Positions 55,229 through 64,000 of a stretch of 64,000 bases of DNA are shown here, in pieces. The number at the start of each line of letters is the position of its first letter. The stretch's first letter is position 1. A program made the position numbers and the translations under genes. Location of the stretch: contig NZ_AP025483.1 of assembly GCF_024347455.1 (NCBI RefSeq), positions 2,232,001-2,296,000 of the forward strand, read 5' to 3'. The DNA comes from Vibrio echinoideorum. Its GTDB lineage: Bacteria; Pseudomonadota; Gammaproteobacteria; Enterobacterales; Vibrionaceae. A model generated the notes under the pieces. That model searched no databases, was not told the DNA's origin, and was given only the letters and a program-made list of their open reading frames with translations.

Positions 55229-56446
55229 TTGAAATATTCATATGTAGCGCGTCAGCCAATACTCGATGCTGACAAGAAAACCATAGGTTACGAGTTGCTA
55301 TTCAGGGATGGTCCTAAGAATACTTTCCCTGAAGTAGAACCGGAACTCGCTACAAGCCGCTTGCTTTCCGATCACTTCCTATCGACTCACTATAATACTC
55401 TTGGTGATAAGCTAGGATTCGTGAATTTTCCCTATGCAAGCCTGATTAACTTAGTCCCTACCCTATTTCCGAAAGAAAGCCTCGTTGTTGAGGTTCTTGA
55501 AGATTGCGAGCCTACGGACGAATTGCTTGAAGCGATCAAAACTATTTACGATGCGGGTTATACCATCGCATTGGACGACTTTGTGCCGAGCAAAGCATGG
55601 AAACGTTTCTTGCCGTACGTGTCTATCATTAAATTTGATATTCGCTTGATCTCAATTACCAAAGCGTCGATGTTCATGAGCGCTATGAAAGAGTTGAATA
55701 TCCAGTTTCTTGCCGAGAAAGTTGAAACTTACGACGAGTATCAAGAGGCTAAACAAGCCGGGTTCACCTATTTTCAAGGGTATTTCTTCAGCAAGCCGGA
55801 AATGATTCAAACTCGCGCTCTAAACCCTGCCTTTTTGACCATCGTTCAGCTGTTAAAAGAAATAGCTCACGATCCCATTGATTTTGGTGAAGTGGAACGC
55901 CTGATCACACTCGATGTGACGCTTTCTTATAAAGTACTTGCGTATGTAAACTCCGCAGGCGGCTCAGCAACGACTATCCGTTCATTTCGCCAAGCGCTTA
56001 TTTACCTTGGAGAACAAAAGCTACGTAAGTTCGTTTCACTTGTAGCGATTGCATCTGCGAAAGAAGATAAACCCGATTCACTCTATGGTTTAGCGGTACT
56101 GCGTGCTCGTCAGTGTGAACTATTAGTAGAAAAGATGAATGTAAAAGTAGAACCCGGACAAGCCTTTTTGACCGGTATGTTCTCTCTACTTGATTCACTC
56201 TTTGACCAACCGTTACAGCAGGTCTTGGACTCAGTACCAATCGATGAAGAGATCAAGCAAGCTCTGATTCAACGAAAAGGTGTCTTAGGCGCCATTATGG
56301 CAATGGTCATTGCGTATGAACAAGCTCGCTGGGACGAAGCAACGCGCATTCGTAAACTTCTCAAGCTAAGTGAAGCGGAACTCGGTCAAGCTTATGATGA
56401 AGCGACTACTTGGGCTCAAGAGCTGTTATCACCTTCGTTGAAATAG
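55229..56446 (+). CDS. EAL-like plus HDOD domain signalling protein (YuxH type)
   Basis: A 405-residue protein. Residues 1 to about 195 form a divergent EAL domain: YELLFRDG (EAL site as ELL), VVEVLED, ALDDFV and FQGYFFSKPE. Residues 200-400 form an HDOD domain. The loop after DDF that normally reads GTGYSS is missing, so phosphodiesterase activity is doubtful, and a cyclic-di-GMP or protein-binding role is more likely. The start is a TTG at 55229. No ATG lies nearby in frame and the protein begins YVARQPILD as in the family. Confidence 0.85.
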   Translation: MKYSYVARQPILDADKKTIGYELLFRDGPKNTFPEVEPELATSRLLSDHFLSTHYNTLGDKLGFVNFPYASLINLVPTLFPKESLVVEVLEDCEPTDELLEAIKTIYDAGYTIALDDFVPSKAWKRFLPYVSIIKFDIRLISITKASMFMSAMKELNIQFLAEKVETYDEYQEAKQAGFTYFQGYFFSKPEMIQTRALNPAFLTIVQLLKEIAHDPIDFGEVERLITLDVTLSYKVLAYVNSAGGSATTIRSFRQALIYLGEQKLRKFVSLVAIASAKEDKPDSLYGLAVLRARQCELLVEKMNVKVEPGQAFLTGMFSLLDSLFDQPLQQVLDSVPIDEEIKQALIQRKGVLGAIMAMVIAYEQARWDEATRIRKLLKLSEAELGQAYDEATTWAQELLSPSLK

Positions 56447-56525
56447 TTCACTTCACATTGCTGCGTCAATAGAAACTAAGCTTTGGTGAGCGATTGTTTC
56501 TTGTTAAACTCCAACGCATTCATTT

Positions 56526-56552
56526 ATGGCCTCTTAATAGAGGCCATTTTTA
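56526..56552 (+). terminator. Rho-independent terminator
   Basis: Stem ATGGCCTCT/AGAGGCCAT with loop TAAT and a T-run. It follows the EAL/HDOD gene, 13 bases before the YchJ-like start. Confidence 0.85.
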
Positions 56553-56564
56553 CAGGATCTGACT

Positions 56565-57089
56565 ATGCCTTTATGCCCATGCGATAGCAAAAACACTTAC
56601 CAACTGTGCTGCAAATCTGGACACCTTAATCATCGTGCTGTTGAAACACCGGAGCAATTGATGCGCTCACGTTATTCTGCACACGTGTTGGGGTTAGTTG
56701 ACTACGTGGTTGCAACTTACCATCCAAGCTGTAATGCAAAAGCGCAGAGAGAGGGTATTGCCGAATCCATAGATAGTGATTGGGCGGGCTTAGAAATCAT
56801 CGAGACTGCCGCAGGTTCACATGAGAACGAAGGCTTTGTTGAGTTTAAAGCTTACTTTAATGACGGTGCTGAGCAATTCTGTATGCAAGAACGTTCGCGC
56901 TTCGTTCGTGAAGACGGTCTTTGGTACTACATTGATGGCACCTTCCCCGAGCAAGAAAATGAGCAACAAGAAAACGCAGCGCCAGAGATTGATCCGCGTC
57001 TAAACCAAACGGTTGAGAGTTTCAAAATCGGCCGCAATGATCCGTGTATTTGTGGTAGCGGTAAGAAATATAAGAAGTGTTGCGGCTAA
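56565..57089 (+). CDS. YchJ family protein with two SEC-C motifs
   Basis: A 174-residue soluble protein. An N-terminal cysteine motif ([13 protein letters not shown]) and a C-terminal SEC-C zinc motif ([17 protein letters not shown]) flank a central NTF2-like domain. The SEC-C element also occurs at the end of SecA, where it binds SecB. The role of YchJ proteins is unsettled. It stands between two terminators. Confidence 0.9.
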   Translation: MPLCPCDSKNTYQLCCKSGHLNHRAVETPEQLMRSRYSAHVLGLVDYVVATYHPSCNAKAQREGIAESIDSDWAGLEIIETAAGSHENEGFVEFKAYFNDGAEQFCMQERSRFVREDGLWYYIDGTFPEQENEQQENAAPEIDPRLNQTVESFKIGRNDPCICGSGKKYKKCCG

Positions 57090-57196
57090 GACGCAGATTC
57101 GCAAGTCGGATTAAGAAAAGAGATTCCACCTCTCACCTAGGCTCTTCGGAATAAAAAACTCATAAATTCAAAGAGTAACTGAGGAAGTTCAAGCAT

Positions 57197-57236
57197 TAAA
57201 AAGCCCCGAAAACGTTAGCGTTTACGGGGCTTTTAT
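57197..57236. terminator. Bidirectional terminator after hisIE and ychJ
   Basis: Stem AAAAGCCCCG/CGGGGCTTTT with an inner AAACG/CGTTT stem. It ends both the his operon (minus) and the YchJ-like gene (plus). Confidence 0.9.
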
Positions 57237-57271
57237 TTGTCTTTTACATGGTCTATTTATCTAAAAAGAGC

Positions 57272-57918
57272 TTACTTATGACGCTCTTTAAGCTTATTCA
57301 CCACATCGTTCATAGACAAACCTTGGTCTTGCAACAGGACCATCAAGTGGTAAATCAAATCTGCTGATTCACACACTAATTCCGCCTTATCGCCCGACGT
57401 CGCCGCAAGCGCGACTTCAACGCCTTCTTCACCCACTTTCTGCGAAATACGCTTGGTGCCGCGGGCATATAAGCTGGCAGTGTAAGAAGACTCAGGGTCT
57501 GCGTCCTTGCGGGCAGCCAATAGCTGCTCAAGCTGATGAAGCCACACCATCTGTGTTTCATCTTGCTTGTCTGCGTCCCAACACGTTGTTGTACCGGTAT
57601 GACACGTCGGGCCAATGGGATTCACCTTAACAAGCAAAGTATCGTTATCGCAGTCCAACGACATATTTTGCAGTTGTAATACGTTGCCCGACGTTTCACC
57701 TTTGGTCCATAAACGTTCTTTTGTTCGAGAGAAGAACGTCACTTGGCCTGTTTCACCTGTTTTCTCAAGCGCTGCTGGGTTCATGTATCCCATCATCAAC
57801 ACTTGGCTAGATTGGTAATCTTGAACGATAGCAGGCACTAAACCACCTACTTTATCCCAATCAATACGCTTTGATAATGCGCCTACTTCTGTTTTTGACA
57901 AACTGACTGGTTCAAAAC

Positions 57919-57922
<4 letters not shown>
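57272..57922 (-). CDS. hisI: Bifunctional phosphoribosyl-AMP cyclohydrolase / phosphoribosyl-ATP pyrophosphatase
   Basis: A 216-residue fusion for steps two and three of histidine synthesis. The cyclohydrolase half (HisI, residues 1 to about 115) carries the metal-binding CDNDT and [10 protein letters not shown] segments, the pyrophosphatase half (HisE) follows with [12 protein letters not shown]. It overlaps the hisF stop by four bases and is the last gene of the operon, as is usual in this group. Confidence 0.96.
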
Positions 57923-59411
<1,489 letters not shown>

Positions 59412-59454
59412 TTACATTCCTTATATGGCAACGGTAGCCGCTGCCTAATCCTTA

Positions 59455-60069
59455 TTACAATTCCAAGAAGTTCTGAATCAGCTTAGAGCCAGCTTTTGAC
59501 GAACGTTCTGGGTGGAACTGAACACCGTAATAGTTGCCACTTTGCACTGCGGCAGTGAACGGATTGCCGTAATCACATTGTGCGATGGTATAGCCACCCA
59601 CTGGCATTGCGAAGCTGTGTACAAAGTAGAAGTACTCGCCCTCTTCAATGCCTTTGAATAGAGGATGGTTAGGTGTCGCGGTTACTGTATTCCAACCCAT
59701 GTGTGGTAATGGCAAATCACCCGTTTCAAGTAAACGAACTTCACCATCACACAATCCTAAGCATTCAACTAACTCGTCAGCTTTTTGGCCTTTCTCTTGA
59801 GACAGTTTGCCAAGCAATTGCATACCTAAACAGATACCAAGCAAAGGCTTCTCTACTTGCTTCACAAGGGTAACAAGGTCACGCTCTTGCAGGTTCTTCA
59901 TTGCCTCACTTGCTGTACCTACTCCTGGTAGGAATAGCTTGTCGGCAGCAAGAACAACTTTTGGTTCTTTCGAAATTTCAACTGCGTAGCCCAGACGTTC
60001 AATCGCAAACTTCACTGAGGAAACGTTGGCACAACCAGTATCAATAATAACGACTTTTTGATCTTTCAT
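59455..60069 (-). CDS. hisH: Imidazole glycerol phosphate synthase, glutamine amidotransferase subunit
   Basis: A 204-residue class I amidotransferase. The catalytic cysteine is in [10 protein letters not shown], and the histidine-glutamate pair in QFHPERS. The open frame continues to 60201, but the ATG at 60069 begins [18 protein letters not shown], the standard start. It supplies ammonia to HisF. Confidence 0.96.
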   Translation of the reverse strand: MKDQKVVIIDTGCANVSSVKFAIERLGYAVEISKEPKVVLAADKLFLPGVGTASEAMKNLQERDLVTLVKQVEKPLLGICLGMQLLGKLSQEKGQKADELVECLGLCDGEVRLLETGDLPLPHMGWNTVTATPNHPLFKGIEEGEYFYFVHSFAMPVGGYTIAQCDYGNPFTAAVQSGNYYGVQFHPERSSKAGSKLIQNFLEL

Positions 60070-60094
60070 TGTTTTTTCCTTGCTAACGTTAGCC

Positions 60095-61183
60095 TTACAG
60101 GACGCCTTTGCTGCTTGGTAACTCATTACCTTCAACTTTGATTGCTTGACGAAGAGTACGACCAAACGCTTTGAACAGGCTCTCAATAATGTGGTGATCA
60201 TTATTGCCAGCTGAAGAAAGGTGCAATGTACAAGCCAGTGTATCGGTTAAAGAACGGAAGAAGTGAACCACCATCTCCGTAGAAAGGTCACCCACTTGCT
60301 CGCGGCTAAACTTAGCATCGAATTTCAGGTACGGACGACCAGAGAGATCTAACGCGCACTGAGCTAAACACTCATCCATAGGCAGGCTGAAACCGAAACG
60401 GCCGATACCACGTTTATCGCCTAATGCATCTTTAAGTGCTTGGCCTAAAGCGAGAGCGGTGTCTTCGATTGTGTGGTGATCATCAATGTGTAGGTCGCCC
60501 TTCACAGTCAGGTTCATTTGGAAACCGCCGTGTGTCGCGATTTGATCAAGCATGTGATCAAAGAAGCCCATACCAGTATCGATTTTATTGCCGCCTGTTT
60601 CATCAAGGTTGACTGCAACCTTGATGTCGGTTTCTTTAGTAGTACGAACCACTTCAGCAACACGAGCATTGACCGTAAGATCTTTAACTATCTGTGGCCA
60701 ATTCAGCGTGCCTTCCGTTTCCGCATCAGGGCCATATTGAATCCCACGGATCGCCATGTTTTCAGCTAATTGAAGATCAGTCATTCGATCGCCAATCACA
60801 ACAGAGTGTTGGAAGTCTACTTTGCCGCCCTGTAGGTAGTCTTTAACCATACCCAACTTCGGTTTGCGGCAAGAGCAGTTGTCTTCATCAAAGTGAGGGC
60901 AAATAAGTACATCGTCAAACTTAACGCCTTGAGATTCGAAGAACTCCATCATCATATTGTGCGGAGCATCAAACTCTTCTTGTGGGTAGCTATCCGTACC
61001 TAGACCATCTTGGTTAGTCACCATCACTAAGCGGTAGCCCGCATCTTGCAATGCCAGCAAGCTAGGAATCACGAGAGGTTCGAATTTTAGTTTGTCTAAA
61101 CGGTCTACTTGAAAGTCGACTGGCGGCTCAACAATTAAGGTGCCATCACGGTCTATAAAAAGTATTTTCTGTTGTTTACTCAC
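60095..61183 (-). CDS. hisB: Bifunctional histidinol-phosphatase / imidazoleglycerol-phosphate dehydratase
   Basis: A 362-residue fusion. An N-terminal HAD-type phosphatase (FIDRDGTL, zinc site [11 protein letters not shown]) is joined to an IGP dehydratase with the metal-binding DDHHTIED and [13 protein letters not shown] motifs. It catalyses two of the late steps. Confidence 0.97.
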   Translation of the reverse strand: MSKQQKILFIDRDGTLIVEPPVDFQVDRLDKLKFEPLVIPSLLALQDAGYRLVMVTNQDGLGTDSYPQEEFDAPHNMMMEFFESQGVKFDDVLICPHFDEDNCSCRKPKLGMVKDYLQGGKVDFQHSVVIGDRMTDLQLAENMAIRGIQYGPDAETEGTLNWPQIVKDLTVNARVAEVVRTTKETDIKVAVNLDETGGNKIDTGMGFFDHMLDQIATHGGFQMNLTVKGDLHIDDHHTIEDTALALGQALKDALGDKRGIGRFGFSLPMDECLAQCALDLSGRPYLKFDAKFSREQVGDLSTEMVVHFFRSLTDTLACTLHLSSAGNNDHHIIESLFKAFGRTLRQAIKVEGNELPSSKGVL

Positions 61184-61310
61184 TTGAACTTCCTTTTAAT
61201 TTTAAATCTGGTGGCCTAGCTAAAATCAACCGCTAACCCAAATTTCTGATTCATTTGCCAGTCATGTTGATTAAACACAACTGACCAATGTGATTACTGG
61301 TAAGCCTTCG

Positions 61311-62354
<1,044 letters not shown>

Positions 62355-62360
62355 CTACCC

Positions 62361-63674
62361 TTATTTCGCTTTATTTAACTTTTCAAATCGATTTAATTTT
62401 TCAACTCGGATGGTCACAGCACGTTTGTGCGCATCCAAACCTTCGGCTTCCGCCATTGTGACTACCGTTGGCGCTAGGCCTTTCAAACCATCAGCCGTTA
62501 ACTCTTGTACCGTCATACGCTTAGAGAAATCAGCCAAACCTAGACTTGAATAGGTTTTGGTATAGCCGTAAGTAGGAAGAACGTGATTTGTACCTGATGC
62601 GTAGTCACCTGCAGACTCTGGAGACCAGTCACCAAGGAAGATTGAACCTGCATTGTCTAGTAACGGCAGCAATTCACGTGGATTCTTGGTCTGAACAATC
62701 AAGTGCTCTGGACCGTAGAAGTTAGAAATCGCAATAGCTTGAGTGATCGATTCAGCAATGATGATTAGGCTTGAAGCCAATGCTTGCTGAGCGATGTTCG
62801 CACGAGACAGTTCTTTCAGTTGCTTCTGAACCGCATCGGTTACTTGGTCGGCAATAACTGGCGATGGTGTTACTAATACAACCTGTGAATCTGGGCCATG
62901 TTCAGCTTGGCTCAGTAGATCAGCAGCAATGAAGTCAGCATCCGCAGTTTCGTCTGCAATCACCATCACCTCCGATGGGCCTGCCGGCATATCAATCGCA
63001 GAACCACGGAAGTCGTTACTCACTTGGCGCTTAGCTTCCGTTACATACGCATTACCAGGACCGAAAATTTTATCTACTTTAGAGACACTCTCCGTACCGT
63101 AAGCCATCGCCGCAACGGCTTGACCACCACCTACATTGTAAACCTCATCGATTTTACAAAGATTAGCGACATACAAGATTTCATCCGCGATTGGCGGAGG
63201 TGAACAAAGCACAACCTTGCGGCAACCCGCGATTTGAGCAGGTACACCTAACATAAGAACCGTTGACGGAAGTGGCGCGCTGCCACCCGGAATATAGAGT
63301 CCAACAGTATTAATAGCGCGTGTCACTTGCTCACACACAACGCCTGGCTGTGTTTCAACCTTAATTGGCTGCGGCTTCTGAGCTTCGTGAAACTTAGCAA
63401 TATTGCTATAAGCTTGTTCTAACGCTTGCTTCATTTCTGGTGTTAAACGAGCACATGCCTCTTCAATCTCAGTCGAGCTGACTCGAATGGATTCTGGAGT
63501 CACACGATCGAACTTTTCAGTCAGTTCTTTAAGTGCGGCATCGCCTTCATTTCGTACTTTTGCAATAACATCAGAAACAGTCGCTGTGATGTTTGCACCT
63601 TCAGTAATAGCTGGACGCTCTAGTACCGAGTCTTGCTGTGATTCACTTAAAGATTGCCAAACAACGGTTCTCAT
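62361..63674 (-). CDS. hisD: Histidinol dehydrogenase
   Basis: A 437-residue zinc enzyme that makes histidine in two NAD-linked steps. The conserved [16 protein letters not shown] segment and the [14 protein letters not shown] stretch are present, and the zinc ligands lie in QAEHGPDSQ and further on. A GTG at 63680 overlaps the hisG stop by one base. I chose the ATG at 63674 because [10 protein letters not shown] is the usual Vibrio start. Confidence 0.96.
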   Translation of the reverse strand: MRTVVWQSLSESQQDSVLERPAITEGANITATVSDVIAKVRNEGDAALKELTEKFDRVTPESIRVSSTEIEEACARLTPEMKQALEQAYSNIAKFHEAQKPQPIKVETQPGVVCEQVTRAINTVGLYIPGGSAPLPSTVLMLGVPAQIAGCRKVVLCSPPPIADEILYVANLCKIDEVYNVGGGQAVAAMAYGTESVSKVDKIFGPGNAYVTEAKRQVSNDFRGSAIDMPAGPSEVMVIADETADADFIAADLLSQAEHGPDSQVVLVTPSPVIADQVTDAVQKQLKELSRANIAQQALASSLIIIAESITQAIAISNFYGPEHLIVQTKNPRELLPLLDNAGSIFLGDWSPESAGDYASGTNHVLPTYGYTKTYSSLGLADFSKRMTVQELTADGLKGLAPTVVTMAEAEGLDAHKRAVTIRVEKLNRFEKLNKAK

Positions 63675-63679
63675 CGTCA

Positions 63680-64000
63680 CTACCCCATCATTTTTTCGAT
63701 TGGTAATACTAGAATCGAGCTTGCACCCAACTCTTTCAGCTGTTCCATAGTTTCCCAGAACAAGTTCTCGGTACTTACAAGGTGAACGGCAACTTTGTCT
63801 TTGTCTGTTGATAGTGGAAGAACAGTAGGATCTTCAGCGCCAGGCAATAATGCTTTGATCTGCTCTAGCTGAGATGTTGGCGCGTGAAGCATGATGTACT
63901 TCGACTCTTTCGCTTGTTGAACACCCTGCATGCGAGTCAGTAGTTTTTCAATCAGAGCAGTTTTGTCTGCATCGAACTCACCAACACGCTGAATCAATGT
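63680..64000 (-). CDS. hisG: ATP phosphoribosyltransferase, C-terminal fragment, cut by the window edge
   Basis: Only the last 106 codons are visible. They include the C-terminal regulatory domain of long-form HisG ([21 protein letters not shown], listed here as its first part, and the closing VLPIEKMMG). The gene continues past the right edge. Its stop overlaps the start region of hisD. Confidence 0.93.
   Translation of the reverse strand, partial: TLIQRVGEFDADKTALIEKLLTRMQGVQQAKESKYIMLHAPTSQLEQIKALLPGAEDPTVLPLSTDKDKVAVHLVSTENLFWETMEQLKELGASSILVLPIEKMMG

Overview
The window reads as a chromosomal segment of a marine gammaproteobacterium of the genus Vibrio, most likely the Splendidus clade. 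The gene set is typical of vibrios: a divergent pspF/pspABC locus, sapABCDF, torECA, an intact his operon, FocA, MTH1187-type and TIGR02647-type small proteins, and a manganese-type pyrophosphatase. An interspersed repeat of a kind I recall from vibrios also lies at 49.67-49.84 kb. No rRNA, tRNA, prophage, integron, CRISPR or transposase was seen. The genus call comes from gene content and recognised protein sequences, not from a database search.

Layout. 0-1.4 kb: a TMAO-type reductase pair (torY, then the start of torZ running off the left edge) with a near-perfect FNR box upstream. 1.7-8.4 kb: single genes (NifW-like protein, M14 carboxypeptidase, PilZ protein, LysE-family exporter, DEAD-box helicase, several small proteins, a META lipoprotein). 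8.7-12.9 kb: a ynjBCD-ynjF-type ABC transporter operon. 12.9-18.1 kb, minus strand: an RNA methyltransferase, a pseudouridine synthase, a chemoreceptor and an NSS transporter. 18.3-21.2 kb: cardiolipin synthase and cystathionine beta-lyase. 21.3-22.7 kb: a ToxR-like membrane transcription factor overlapping a small single-pass partner. 22.8-28.8 kb: tag and an RND efflux operon with two adaptors. 28.9-31.5 kb: phage shock locus. 31.6-37.7 kb: sapABCDF plus a DUF2927 gene. 38.4-40.7 kb: Mn-dependent pyrophosphatase divergent from a putative heavy-metal exporter, with a perfect 7-1-7 Fur-type palindrome between them. 41.1-45.0 kb: the main torECA operon. 45.4-49.1 kb: FetB-like permease without its ATPase, an intergenic region with two head-to-head consensus DnaA boxes, FocA, and a coiled-coil lipoprotein. 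49.4-57.1 kb: small housekeeping genes (tdk, cysS, ppiB, lpxH, an EAL/HDOD protein, a YchJ protein). 57.3-64.0 kb: hisGDCBHAF(IE) on the minus strand, with hisG cut by the right edge.

Functional themes. Anaerobic respiration is represented twice (torYZ and torECA) plus FocA, with FNR-like boxes at two of these three loci. Envelope stress and defence form a second theme (psp, sap, RND pump, ToxR-like pair, cls). Metal handling is a third (Mn pyrophosphatase, metal exporter, FetB).

Most unusual structure. Four unrelated genes (NifW-like, DUF2927, metal exporter, focA) are each followed by a decaying short tandem array with a period of 14-19 bp whose first unit includes or touches the stop codon. 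I know of no named element that explains them. Two further perfect micro-tandem arrays (8 bp and 7 bp) lie in other intergenic regions. The other leading candidates are the ToxR-like/lipocalin-like pair and the paired DnaA boxes.
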